DNA of 64,000 nucleotides from Muribaculaceae bacterium. GTDB lineage: Bacteria > Bacteroidota > Bacteroidia > Bacteroidales > Muribaculaceae. The first letter of the stretch is position 1. Each line of letters starts with the position of its first letter. The notes below the pieces were generated by a model. That model was not told the DNA's origin and ran no database searches. It was given only the letters and a program-made list of their open reading frames with translations. Position numbers and translations under genes: made by a program. Where the stretch lies: contig JAIDXM010000005.1 of the NCBI GenBank assembly GCA_029058745.1, positions 1 through 64,000 of the forward strand. Direction: 5' to 3'. Below, piece after piece: positions 50,783 to 60,249 of this stretch.

Positions 50783-52081
50783 TTAGTATAATTGGATAAG
50801 GAGAAGTCCCGTAAGTATGGCTACGGTAGTGGCCACGAGTCCGGGCATCATGAAAGAATGGTTGAGGATGTATTTCCCGATTCGTGTGGTTCCGGTCCTG
50901 TCAAAATTTATCGCGGCTACGATTGTGGGATAGTTCGGGATGAAGAAATACCCGTTGACGGCCGGGAAAAGCGCGATAAGCAACATAGGGTTCAAGCCGA
51001 GAGCTATTCCCAGAGGCATAATCGCCCTTACGGTAGCGGCTTGGCTGTAGAGCAGGATTGACATTATGAACAGGGCGAGTGCGAACAGCCATGGCATATC
51101 TGTCACCACACCTTTTATGGCTTCTGTGAGGACCGTGATGTTTCCGTTGATGAAAGTATCTCCCATCCAGGCGATGCCGAAGATTGCTATTACGGCCTGC
51201 ATGCCGGCAATGAATACGCTGCCCTGGGTTGGGGCGATTCCATCGGTGCGCGAGATGATGAGTATGAACGCGCAAGTCGAAAGCATAAGAATCTCAATCA
51301 GGGCGGGCATTTCAAGAGCCGTGCCGTTGAAAGAGGGTCTCATGCCCGGAATGGAGCCGAACAGCACTATAAGGACAGTGGCGGCTATGAACAGGATTAC
51401 AGAAGCCTTTGCCTTCCAAAGACTTTTTATCTCATTGAATTTAAGGTTGTTTTCTTTAATCATTCCGGTTTCAATCCTATGAAGGTACTCAGGGTCTTCA
51501 AGGAGTTCTTTCCCTACTTTCTTCGACATGAAAGCCCCGACAAGCACACCGATGAGAGTGGCTGGGATTGAAATCTTGAGAATGTCGAACAGGGAGATGT
51601 CGAAGCCGGACAGAAGTCCGAGCAATGCCACGGTTGCGGCCGATATGGGGCTTGCCGTAATGGCCTGCTGTGATGCGATTACTGCGATTCCGAGAGGTCT
51701 CTCAGGTCGGATTTTCGTTTCTCTCGCCACTTCCGCTATGACAGGAAGCACGGAATATGCCACATGTCCAGTGCCGGCGACGAAAGTGAAAAGATAAGTC
51801 ACGAAAGGACTCAGGATTGTGACTCTTGACGGGTTTTTGCGAAGCAGTTTCTCAGCGATTCTTACAAGATAGTCAAGGCCACCCGCGGCCTGCATTGCGG
51901 CGGCGGCGGAAATGACGGCTGCAATCATCAGCATAACATCGATGGGAGGGGATGTCGGTTCAAGACCGAAGACAAACACCAGTATTGCCATGCCCACACC
52001 ACCCATGACACCAAGACCGATGCCTCCGAGCCGGGCTCCGATGATGATTGCCGTGAATACGAATAACAGTTGGATAATCAT
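50783..52081 (-). CDS. dcuB: Anaerobic C4-dicarboxylate transporter (DcuB family)
   Basis: This 432-residue inner-membrane protein has about 12 hydrophobic segments and fits the DcuA/DcuB family (GGIGLGVMGGVGMAIL, FVAGTGHVAYSVLPVI, ASQQAITASPISAATVALL). It exchanges fumarate, aspartate or succinate. It is co-oriented with the porin 12 nt downstream and convergent with aspA, which supports an aspartate-in, fumarate-respiration role. Confidence 0.9.
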   Translation of the reverse strand: MIIQLLFVFTAIIIGARLGGIGLGVMGGVGMAILVFVFGLEPTSPPIDVMLMIAAVISAAAAMQAAGGLDYLVRIAEKLLRKNPSRVTILSPFVTYLFTFVAGTGHVAYSVLPVIAEVARETKIRPERPLGIAVIASQQAITASPISAATVALLGLLSGFDISLFDILKISIPATLIGVLVGAFMSKKVGKELLEDPEYLHRIETGMIKENNLKFNEIKSLWKAKASVILFIAATVLIVLFGSIPGMRPSFNGTALEMPALIEILMLSTCAFILIISRTDGIAPTQGSVFIAGMQAVIAIFGIAWMGDTFINGNITVLTEAIKGVVTDMPWLFALALFIMSILLYSQAATVRAIMPLGIALGLNPMLLIALFPAVNGYFFIPNYPTIVAAINFDRTGTTRIGKYILNHSFMMPGLVATTVAILTGLLLIQLY

Positions 52082-52477
52082 AGTTCATGGATTTTTAGTG
52101 TAAATATATTAAGGTTTGTTTCTCAGTGGATAGATACACTCTCCGTTTGATTGACAGTCTCAATAAGGGGATTGTGTCTGCATAGGGAAATCTATTTGCC
52201 TATGTCATTTTTATAGTCAACGCATGAAACATTTGTGCAATTCCATGGTATGCAATCCAATATGCCGAAGGCATATCTCTACATTCAATAATGTACATAT
52301 ACTTCATGTCTTTACTATAAGATAATTGATTAAGGTTTGAGGTGGTCATGGAAAGACGCGTCCTCCGGGCGCATCGTCCAATATAATACATAAACGCACG
52401 GGAAAGGAGTTGGGTTTTTAGTTGCAGACGGATTTGCGGATGGATTGTCGTGATATTGCGGCTTAGGCAGCGTGTAG
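52082..52477. other. Intergenic region between dcuB and mscS
   Basis: This ~400-nt spacer has no gene. It contains the decayed half of the REPIN-like repeat and a GC-rich imperfect palindrome near 52354-52372. I see no clear promoter for dcuB. Confidence 0.5.
52253..52290. repeat. Remnant of the REPIN-like repeat (right arm)
   Basis: The sequence matches the right end of the elements at 45-375, including the flanking CAATCCAA and CTACATT, with a few transitions. The left arm is missing. It shows the repeat is dispersed. Confidence 0.55.
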
Positions 52478-53686
52478 TTACAGGGGGCGTAAGGATGACG
52501 TATGGTTCGGAATGCTGGAGAGAGTCTGGAAGAGTCGCAGACCGAAATCCGGGAAGGATGCAGTCACCTCGTCGATGAAATCAGCTTGCTCTTCCTCAAA
52601 TTCCTCCCAGTCGAGGCATTCTATAAAGAAGAAGATTTCCAAAGGCAAGCCGGTAGGGGTGGCCGGAAGCTCCCTTACGAACACCTGCATAGGCATGGAT
52701 GGTGATGACCCGGCGATGCGGGGGTGAGACATCATGAAGTGTCTGAGCCATCTCCGGAAAAGGGAAAGGTTGACCGGTCCGTTGCTGAAATCCACGTCAG
52801 TGCTCCAAGGTTTTCCCAGGAAAGGCTCGCATTCATCGAGCGTCAGTCTTCTGACGGAGTTCACATCTACGAAAAAAGTTCGCTTGATTTGCCTGACGCC
52901 GAGGTCAAGCATTCTCTGCTTGTTGACAAAACCTTCGGTCATAAGCGCGTAGGGAGGTATGGTGGAGATGCTTTTGTCCCAGTTGCGCACTTTTACTGCG
53001 GTGAGGGAGAAGTCTTCGACCCTTCCGTCGGCATTATATTTAGGCACCACCACCCAGTCTTGCTCTTTCAGCATCCCGTTCAGGCTCAGTCTGATTCCGG
53101 CAATCATGCCGAGAATCGAATCTTTGAATACAAGCATAAGCACCGCAGTCATAGCGCCCAGAGCGGAAATCACATATGCGATGTCGCGGTTGAGCACGGT
53201 GCTGATTATCAGCAGACAGGCTATACCTCCGATTGAAACCTCAAGAATATTGCGTATTATCAGCACTCCTGAGCGTTGGGCGTTTTTCAGCCTCAGGAAC
53301 TGGCAGAAAGCGTTGGTTTCTAACACCAGGAGATATGCCACCGCGCAGATATTCAGAATCCGGCAGAAAATGCTGATACCATGTTTCGCGTCGGGATAGT
53401 GGAAGGTGAGCCTCGGCAACAGGGCGCCTAAGAGGAATGATGTGACGAGAAGTGACACGGCTCTCATTATTTTTGGAGAGAGGAGGATATCGTCGATAAT
53501 TGTCTCTGATTCCTCGACCTTTTTGTTGACGAAAGCCGACAACGGGCGTAGAAGCGCGTAATAGAACGCCACCGAGAGTATCAGTGTGATTGCAGCGACA
53601 ATCAGTGTGGAGAGTAACATCATCACGGATTCTCCGATTCCTGCCGATGTCAGGAGTGAGTCTATATATTTGAAAACAGGTGTCAA
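52478..53686 (-). CDS. Mechanosensitive ion channel, MscS family (YbdG-like)
   Basis: This 402-residue inner-membrane protein has about five N-terminal helices, then the pore helix (ALGAMTAVLMLVFKDSILGMIAGI) and a soluble beta domain (EQDWVVVPKYNADGRVEDFSL). The size and insertions fit the YbdG/MscM-type branch. It should release solutes on osmotic downshock. Confidence 0.85.
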   Translation of the reverse strand: MTPVFKYIDSLLTSAGIGESVMMLLSTLIVAAITLILSVAFYYALLRPLSAFVNKKVEESETIIDDILLSPKIMRAVSLLVTSFLLGALLPRLTFHYPDAKHGISIFCRILNICAVAYLLVLETNAFCQFLRLKNAQRSGVLIIRNILEVSIGGIACLLIISTVLNRDIAYVISALGAMTAVLMLVFKDSILGMIAGIRLSLNGMLKEQDWVVVPKYNADGRVEDFSLTAVKVRNWDKSISTIPPYALMTEGFVNKQRMLDLGVRQIKRTFFVDVNSVRRLTLDECEPFLGKPWSTDVDFSNGPVNLSLFRRWLRHFMMSHPRIAGSSPSMPMQVFVRELPATPTGLPLEIFFFIECLDWEEFEEEQADFIDEVTASFPDFGLRLFQTLSSIPNHTSSLRPL

Positions 53687-53893
53687 TTCGCTTGATTTTT
53701 TGAGTTAGAATTCAAGAATGGCTCTGGAGATGGCCACCGCAGTGGCGTTGGTCAGGCATTTTCCATTCTCCTTTGATAGAAGAACGTTTCAATAGCGCCG
53801 AATCATATAAATCAAACGTCATATGGGTTGAAACATTGCGGATACTGCATTGTTTTGAAATAAGGGAAAAAGGATAATTCATATCTGTGATTC

Positions 53894-53923
53894 TTTCAGA
53901 ATGGGATGGAATTAGTAATTTTG
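53894..53923 (+). promoter_or_regulatory. Candidate promoter of trkA-trkH
   Basis: TAATTTTG at 53916-53923 is preceded after 18 nt by TTTC (53894-53897), one base off the -33 consensus. It lies about 42 nt before trkA. Confidence 0.5.
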
Positions 53924-53964
53924 CCGGAATAATTCTTAAACAATAGAAACCTTAGCATCCGCTT

Positions 53965-55299
53965 ATGAAAATCATAATAGCCGGAGACGGAGAGACTGGC
54001 ACCCATCTGGCCAGGATTCTTTCAGTTGAGAATCAGGACATAGTGCTGATGGGAACGGACAGGGAACGACTGTCGGCACTCGATTCAGTGAGCAATTTCA
54101 TAACATTCGAGGGCTCACCGATGGTGAGGTCCAATCTTCTTCAATGTGGAGTTGACAAGGCGGATGTGTTTGTGGCGGTCACTCCCGACGAGACGGTCAA
54201 TATCATCTCATGTGAGATAGCCAAAGACTGCGGGGCGCGGAAATGTGTGGCGCGGGTTGATACTCCCGAATTCGCGACAGGACGAGATTGCGAGATGTTC
54301 GTGCGTTACGGCATCGACAAGACTATCTATCCGGAGAAGCTGGCGGCCATCGAGGTGGCGAGATTCATAAATCACAATTGGGTGGGAGAGTGGTCCACGT
54401 TCCGGAATGGTGCATTGATTGTGGCCGGGGTAAGGATGTCTCCTTCCGGCACATTGTGTGACAGGCACCTGCGAGATGTGCCCAACAATCCCCGACCTTT
54501 CCATGTGTCGGCAATAAAGCGTGACAATGAGATTCTGATTCCGCGAGGGGATGATGTGATAAAAGAGGGTGATACGGTTTATTTCTCGGTCACTCAGGAA
54601 AATATAGGATGCCTGCCGGAATTGTGTGGCAAGGAATTCAAAAGGATAGAGCGTATAATGGTGACAGGGGCAGGACGAGTCACAGAGAACCTTCTGGAGA
54701 TGCTTGGGGCGAGATATGACGTGACGGTGATAGATCCCGACAAGGAACGTTGCATGCAGATAGCTTCCCGTTTCCCGGAGGCTGTGGTGGTAAATGCGCG
54801 AGCCAACGATGTGGCCACCTTGAAAGAGGAGGGGATAGACAGGTGTGACGCTTTTTTGGCGCTTACCGGAAGTTCCGAGACTAACATAGTTTCGTGTATG
54901 GTGGCACGGGAACACGGGGTGGCAAAGACAGTGGCCAGGATAGAGGACCTCCAATACCTTCCGGAAGCAGAGAGCCTGTCGATTGATAAGATTGTCAACA
55001 AGAAGTTGCTTAATGCGGGAATGGTGCTCAATGTTCTGCTCGACACAAATGCGGTCACGGCCCAATGCATATCGCTCGACAATGCAGAGGTTGTGTGTCT
55101 TGTTGCTCCGGAAGGGTCGAAGATTGTGTCCCGTCCAATCTGCGAGCTCTCTATGCCCAGGGAACTTACTGTGGGAGGTCTGATTCGGGATGGAGAGGGA
55201 ATCCTTGTGGAGGGCAGCACGATGGTGCGTCCGGGTGATTATGTGGTAATGTTCTGTAAGTCAGGCTCCATTTCAAAGGTTGACCGGCTTTTCAGATGA
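53965..55299 (+). CDS. trkA: Trk potassium uptake regulatory subunit TrkA
   Basis: This 444-residue cytoplasmic protein has two RCK units, each with a Rossmann NAD-binding start (IIAGDGETGTHLAR and MVTGAGRVTENLLE) and an RCK_C domain. TrkA gates the TrkH channel in response to nucleotides. trkH follows after 53 nt. Confidence 0.95.
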   Translation: MKIIIAGDGETGTHLARILSVENQDIVLMGTDRERLSALDSVSNFITFEGSPMVRSNLLQCGVDKADVFVAVTPDETVNIISCEIAKDCGARKCVARVDTPEFATGRDCEMFVRYGIDKTIYPEKLAAIEVARFINHNWVGEWSTFRNGALIVAGVRMSPSGTLCDRHLRDVPNNPRPFHVSAIKRDNEILIPRGDDVIKEGDTVYFSVTQENIGCLPELCGKEFKRIERIMVTGAGRVTENLLEMLGARYDVTVIDPDKERCMQIASRFPEAVVVNARANDVATLKEEGIDRCDAFLALTGSSETNIVSCMVAREHGVAKTVARIEDLQYLPEAESLSIDKIVNKKLLNAGMVLNVLLDTNAVTAQCISLDNAEVVCLVAPEGSKIVSRPICELSMPRELTVGGLIRDGEGILVEGSTMVRPGDYVVMFCKSGSISKVDRLFR

Positions 55300-55352
55300 T
55301 TGATATGTGATTGCCACAATCTGAGGGTCAGTAGAGACAAGTAGGAAAGGTT

Positions 55353-56816
55353 ATGAAAACAACGTTGAGAATAAGGTCGATAATAAGGATAATGGGCAGA
55401 TTGGTGCTTATAGAGGCCGCCCTTATGTTGCTTCCTTTGGCAGTCTGCGTGATTTATGGCGAAGAGGATTGGAAGGTGTTCGCCATGTCGTCCGCAGTCA
55501 CAGGTATTGCCGGACTTGTGGCGGAAATATCCACGCGAGGCACGCCTATGTCGCTTCCCGGCAGGGAGGGATTCATACTTACGGCACTTGTGTGGTGGGT
55601 GTTCGGTTTGTTCGGTATGATTCCGTTTATGACGGGGAGCTGTTCTCTCGATTTCACGGATGCCATGTTTGAGGTGATATCGGGCTTCACCACAACCGGT
55701 GCGAGCATGATAACTGATGTAGAGGCACAGTCGCACGGCATATTGTTCTGGCGTGCATTTACCCAATGGATAGGTGGTCTTGGAATCGTGTTCTTTATGC
55801 TTGCCGTTCTTCCCGAACTTAACAGGGGCGCGGGAATATCGATGTATAATGCGGAGGCCACAGGAATAACCCACGACAAACTTCATCCACGCATACATCA
55901 GACCGCTCTGTCGGTGTGGGGAGTATATGTGTGCCTCACAGTATTGTCTGTTGTCTTGTTGTGGTGTGGCCCGATGAATTTTTTCGACAGTGTATGCCAG
56001 ACGTTTGCCGCAGTCTCCACGGGAGGATTCTCCACGAGGAATGAGGGTGTGGGCTATTGGGATTCCGATTATGTATATCTTGTGCTTATATTCGTGATGT
56101 TTGTGGCCGGTGTCAATTTTATGCTGCTGTATAACGCATGGAAAAGAGGATGGAGGGAACTGTTTTGCAACGACGTGCTCAAGGCTTATTCACGGGTGGT
56201 GGGTCTGGCTTTCATAGTCTTTCTCGTGGCGGCCTTGGTAAGAGGAGTGTCCGAAGGAATTGGACGTATCGTGGTGTATCCGTTGTTTCATATAGTGTCG
56301 GCGGTCACGTCAACAGGCTTCTCTATAAGCGAGGCGGAGACATGGGGGCCGGTGTCGTTGTTGATGACACTCCTGCTGATGCTCTGTGGGGCTTGTGCGG
56401 GGTCCACGACGGGTGGAATAAAGGTTGACCGTGTTGTCGTGTTATGGCGCAATTTCATGAATGAGATAAAGAAGACAGTTTTCCCGAAAAGGGTCTATGT
56501 GGTGAGTTTGAACGGCACGTCGCTCTATAACAGTCTTGTGGGGAGGATTTCGGCATTCGTCACGTTGTATATGCTTGCCATAGGGGTATCGGCTCTGATT
56601 GTGGCGATGTATGGCTATTCGTTGACTGATTCAGTATTTATGGTTATTTCCGGCATGGGCTGCAATGGCCTCGGATATGGAGCCACTGGAGTGGAGGGGT
56701 CGTATGCATTCCTTCCGGACGGCGTGAAATGGCTTCTTGTGGTGGATATGCTTATGGGCAGACTTGAATTGTTCACATTTATGGTGTTGCTCCTGCCCGG
56801 ATTCTGGCGACGTTGA
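55353..56816 (+). CDS. trkH: Trk potassium uptake channel TrkH
   Basis: This 487-residue inner-membrane protein has four pore-loop repeats with selectivity-filter sequences such as SGFTTTGASM, STGGFSTRNEG, TSTGFSISEAE and GMGCNGLGYG. With TrkA it forms the low-affinity K+ uptake system. It ends with a strong terminator. Confidence 0.95.
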   Translation: MKTTLRIRSIIRIMGRLVLIEAALMLLPLAVCVIYGEEDWKVFAMSSAVTGIAGLVAEISTRGTPMSLPGREGFILTALVWWVFGLFGMIPFMTGSCSLDFTDAMFEVISGFTTTGASMITDVEAQSHGILFWRAFTQWIGGLGIVFFMLAVLPELNRGAGISMYNAEATGITHDKLHPRIHQTALSVWGVYVCLTVLSVVLLWCGPMNFFDSVCQTFAAVSTGGFSTRNEGVGYWDSDYVYLVLIFVMFVAGVNFMLLYNAWKRGWRELFCNDVLKAYSRVVGLAFIVFLVAALVRGVSEGIGRIVVYPLFHIVSAVTSTGFSISEAETWGPVSLLMTLLLMLCGACAGSTTGGIKVDRVVVLWRNFMNEIKKTVFPKRVYVVSLNGTSLYNSLVGRISAFVTLYMLAIGVSALIVAMYGYSLTDSVFMVISGMGCNGLGYGATGVEGSYAFLPDGVKWLLVVDMLMGRLELFTFMVLLLPGFWRR

Positions 56817-56832
56817 GTTTTATTAGGTAAGG

Positions 56833-56873
56833 ACGTCCCGCATATCCGGAGAGCCGTGATATGCGGGACGTTT
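56833..56873. terminator. Terminator after trkH
   Basis: A perfect 14-bp stem (56833-56846 with 56858-56871) with an 11-nt loop lies between convergent trkH and the acyl-CoA synthetase gene. The T-run is short. Confidence 0.75.
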
Positions 56874-56892
56874 CTATCGGGACCTCGGCGTG

Positions 56893-58584
56893 TTATTGCT
56901 GATATAGAAAACGCTTAATGCTTCGCTTGGGTGTTTTCTCAAATTCATCATCCATGATCCGGAGGCCGTTCAGACGGTTGTATGCCTCGAGCCTGGCGTT
57001 CACCGCTTTCAGATTCTCGTCCATTATTTTCTCGATGGCCTTGTGGTCGAGCCCGTCTTTCCGGGCGGCTTCGAAGTCAGGATGTATAAGAGCGGTGAGT
57101 TTGCCGTGGTCGCCAATCACAAGGGATTCGTTGACATACGGCATATTGTTGATGTATTGCTCTATTTCTTCAGGATATATGTTCTGTCCTGACGGTCCGA
57201 GAATCATAGTCTTGGAGCGTCCGGAAATCGAGATTGTGCCGTCAGGGGCTATGGTGCCCATATCGCCGGTGTTCATCCATCCGTCGTTTTTGGGGAATGC
57301 CTCAGCCGTGGCCTCCGGGTTTTTGAAATATCCCTTCATTACGTTCTCTCCTTTCACGAGGATATTGCCCGGGATGTGTTGCGGGTCAGGAGAGTCAATC
57401 CTGACATCCATCCGTTCAACTATTTTGCCCACAGAATGAGGTCGCGAGCTTTCCGGGGGCGCGTAAGTGAGCAAGGGGCCGCATTCAGTCATTCCATAGC
57501 CGACTGTGATTGGGAATTTTATCTCATAAAGAAATTTCTCAATCTCCGCGTTCAAGGGCGCCCCTCCAATGATTATTTCCATGAGTTCACCACCGAAGAC
57601 ACCGATAAGGGCTTTTTTGACTTTCCCCAACACAATCCCTTTTATCACCGGGAGTTTCAGGAGGAATCTCATCTTGGGAGTCTTCAGTTGCGGGAACACT
57701 TTGGAACGGATGATTTTCTCAAGCACGAGTGGCACCGTAATCACAAGCTTCGGTCTGACCTCAGTGAAGGCTTTCAGGATTATGGCGGGGGATGGGGCTT
57801 TGGTGATGAAGTGGCAATGGCATCCCTTCACCAGCGGATGCAGCATCTCGATAACCATACCATACAGGTGGCCGAGAGGAAGCATGTTGACCATTCCGTC
57901 GCCAGGTTTCAGGAATGTGAGATGGTCGATTGCGTACCGTATGTTGCTCCAGATGCTACGGTAGGGGAGCATTACACCCTTAGGCACACCTGTGGAGCCG
58001 GATGTATAGTTTATTATGCATATCTCGTCGGGATTGTCGCGGTGGTAGCAGACGTTGTCAGGAGAGAACCTTTCCGGAAACTTGTCGCCAAACAGCTCGT
58101 TGAGTTTTGAGAAAGCCTCCGACAGCTTCTTGTTGCGTGAAAAAGGGAGTCCATGTTCAGCTATGTATAATGCGCCTTCAATCATAGGGAGCTCTTCCGA
58201 GTCGAGAGATTCCCATATGGAAGAGTCTGTGAAAAGCAGTTTCGCACCGCTATGGTTCAGGAGATTGTGTATGCTTTCCGGTTTGAATTCATGCAGGATA
58301 GGGACAGCGGTCATGCCGGCGGTGAGACAGGCGATGAACGCGGCGGCCCATCCGGACGAGTTTTTTCCGCATATAGCCACTTTATCGCCTGACTGCAGGT
58401 CGGCCGTTTCAAACAGTATGTGCAGCTTTTCAATTCTTTCCGCGAGTTCGGAAAATGTGAAACTTTCGCCCCCCATGTCTGAAAGCGCCATGAGGTTCCA
58501 GTTTTTTCTCACGGCGTTTTCTATGATATGGTTCAGCGATTTCTCCCCATAGGGTTGTGTAGAAGTGTTTGAGTTTGCTTGCAT
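56893..58584 (-). CDS. AMP-dependent long-chain acyl-CoA synthetase-like protein
   Basis: This 563-residue adenylating enzyme has the AMP-binding motif YTSGSTGVPKGVMLP near residue 195, GYGMTECGPLL near 357 and NTGDMGTI near 430. It activates a carboxylic acid, probably a fatty acid. Substrate is not certain. It follows the TlpA-like gene after 67 nt of hairpin-rich spacer. Confidence 0.88.
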   Translation of the reverse strand: MQANSNTSTQPYGEKSLNHIIENAVRKNWNLMALSDMGGESFTFSELAERIEKLHILFETADLQSGDKVAICGKNSSGWAAAFIACLTAGMTAVPILHEFKPESIHNLLNHSGAKLLFTDSSIWESLDSEELPMIEGALYIAEHGLPFSRNKKLSEAFSKLNELFGDKFPERFSPDNVCYHRDNPDEICIINYTSGSTGVPKGVMLPYRSIWSNIRYAIDHLTFLKPGDGMVNMLPLGHLYGMVIEMLHPLVKGCHCHFITKAPSPAIILKAFTEVRPKLVITVPLVLEKIIRSKVFPQLKTPKMRFLLKLPVIKGIVLGKVKKALIGVFGGELMEIIIGGAPLNAEIEKFLYEIKFPITVGYGMTECGPLLTYAPPESSRPHSVGKIVERMDVRIDSPDPQHIPGNILVKGENVMKGYFKNPEATAEAFPKNDGWMNTGDMGTIAPDGTISISGRSKTMILGPSGQNIYPEEIEQYINNMPYVNESLVIGDHGKLTALIHPDFEAARKDGLDHKAIEKIMDENLKAVNARLEAYNRLNGLRIMDDEFEKTPKRSIKRFLYQQ

Positions 58585-58603
58585 ATTAAGAATCGGTGTT
58601 GTT

Positions 58604-58644
58604 ACGGCGGGAAAGCCGTGAAATTGAATTGGAAGTCAATTTCA
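58604..58644 (-). other. Hairpins between the TlpA-like and acyl-CoA synthetase genes
   Basis: A 9-bp perfect stem (58619-58627 with 58636-58644) directly follows the TlpA-like stop, and a second 5-bp GC stem (58604-58608 with 58615-58619) overlaps it. There is no T-run. They could be a weak terminator or a leader of the next gene. Confidence 0.3.
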
Positions 58645-58651
58645 ATAACAT

Positions 58652-59650
58652 TCAGTCTTCTTTATGGTTCAAGAGCGATTCAAGTCTTTCCTGAATCTGG
58701 GAAGCCGATTCTCCACGCGAGATTATTTTTCCGTCAGGCCCTATGAGAATGTGATGAGGTATTCCTGAGAACCCGTAAATCTCATATGGGCGGCGCTGAG
58801 TGTTGAAAAGCACGGGCCAAGAGATGTTGTGTTTGTTGATAGCCGCCTTTGAGTCTTCAGGCACATCCCTCACAGCCACTCCTACGATATCAAAACCGGA
58901 GTCTTTCCATTTGTCATAGAGGGCGGAGAGTTCGGGAATCTCTTTTATGCAGTAAGGACACCAGGAAGCCCAAAAATCCACAAGAGTGTATGTTCCGGGT
59001 TTCACGAAAGCCGCCAGGGATGTGCTTTTCCCGTCGGCATCCTCCCCTTCGAAGTCAGAGAATGTCTTTCCGGGAGCAGTGGCGTCTCGGAGTCTTGCGA
59101 ATTCAAGATAGTGTTTTGCCTTAGGCGACATCCTGATGGCTTCGTTGGCGTTTTCGAGCAGGCTGTCCACTTGCGCGAGGTCGGCGTATTTTATCCATTC
59201 AATTCCGAAATAGTGTCCTAAGGGATTATCTTTATTCTCATTATATGCTTTCTTTACGAAATCAATATAAGCAGGCATGTCATCGAGGTCTTCGATAGAG
59301 TCGAGGGTTGTGAGGAGCGATGCGAACCTGTCGTTGAGAGGGGTTCCTGTCGCGGAATTGGTGGAATCGTTGACAGAGGCGTTGCCGGGTTCAGTGACAT
59401 AGAAAGCCCTGGTTCTTCCGTCAATCATCAGAGCCGCGAACACGGGTGTGTCGTCGGGAAGAGATATTTCCGCTTTCCCTCCGGTAATTGTGGCGGAGGC
59501 TATTGATGTGGAGTCAAGGAAATTGACGAGTTCGATATTTTGTCCCTCGAATTTGTCGGACATTGAGATTTCAAGTTTGGGTTGCCTGGAGCAGGCCGAC
59601 ATTACCAGCATGGAAACGGCACATCCGGTAATAAAAGATTTGACGGTCAT
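58652..59650 (-). CDS. TlpA-like thioredoxin-fold lipoprotein
   Basis: This 332-residue protein has a lipobox ending at Cys20 (LVMSAC), an N-terminal DUF4369-like beta domain and a C-terminal TlpA/AhpC-type thioredoxin domain with the WCPYC active site (Cys231 and Cys234). It should act on disulfides or peroxides in the periplasm. I start at MTVKSFITG because the signal peptide begins there; the upstream frame runs into the DUF4252 gene. Confidence 0.85.
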   Translation of the reverse strand: MTVKSFITGCAVSMLVMSACSRQPKLEISMSDKFEGQNIELVNFLDSTSIASATITGGKAEISLPDDTPVFAALMIDGRTRAFYVTEPGNASVNDSTNSATGTPLNDRFASLLTTLDSIEDLDDMPAYIDFVKKAYNENKDNPLGHYFGIEWIKYADLAQVDSLLENANEAIRMSPKAKHYLEFARLRDATAPGKTFSDFEGEDADGKSTSLAAFVKPGTYTLVDFWASWCPYCIKEIPELSALYDKWKDSGFDIVGVAVRDVPEDSKAAINKHNISWPVLFNTQRRPYEIYGFSGIPHHILIGPDGKIISRGESASQIQERLESLLNHKED

Positions 59651-59741
59651 AGTAATCGTTTTTGGAGAATAGATATGGAGGAGAGAGGTGAGATGCGAAG
59701 ATAATAAAAAATATCGTAAAACGAGGCGATTATGCCACAAA

Positions 59742-60227
59742 TCAGTCGGCCAATGCATATTTTAGACTGTCGATAGGTATCTTCCCTTCCATATACACCA
59801 CATTTACCGCCTGCCCGCCGTTCTGGGTTACGACCATGAGGTTTGTGATGAATTTCCCGTCTCCGGAAAGTCGTGCGAGCACGTCATATCGGTAATAGTT
59901 CTGTTTCTTTGTGGAAAGTGTTTCCATCTTTTTGCTGTTCTTGATTTCCCGGATAATTTTCCAGAGGTCCTCGTCCTGTCCGTTGATGGCGGTGGATATC
60001 GTCTCGATCGACGACAGGTCGCTTGTCTTGACAGGGAGACTTCCGTATGATTCGTCGGAAAGTGTCCTGTCGCCCATAGCTTTGAGCATGACCGGCGACA
60101 CGAAAGAGTAGTCATAGTTTGATTTCGAGGCTATTTTCTCGAAATATTTTGTCGGGTTTCCGGCCATTGCCGAAGCGGAGACGAGCCACATGATGAGGAG
60201 CATGAAGGTTTTGATATACGATTTCAT
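59742..60227 (-). CDS. DUF4252 family secreted protein
   Basis: This 161-residue protein has a signal peptide (MLLIMWLVSASAMA) and a mixed alpha/beta domain that fits DUF4252, a Bacteroidetes family often beside ECF sigma genes. Function unknown. It is 22 nt after the anti-sigma-like gene, so it is likely in the sigma operon and may be part of an envelope-stress response. Confidence 0.75.
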   Translation of the reverse strand: MKSYIKTFMLLIMWLVSASAMAGNPTKYFEKIASKSNYDYSFVSPVMLKAMGDRTLSDESYGSLPVKTSDLSSIETISTAINGQDEDLWKIIREIKNSKKMETLSTKKQNYYRYDVLARLSGDGKFITNLMVVTQNGGQAVNVVYMEGKIPIDSLKYALAD

Positions 60228-60249
60228 TGTGTTTTGGATGTTTGATGGT

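Noticed and set aside
54208..55065. A 285-residue minus-strand frame opposite trkA
   Set aside because: It is antisense to a complete trkA and has no signal, motif or neighbour support.
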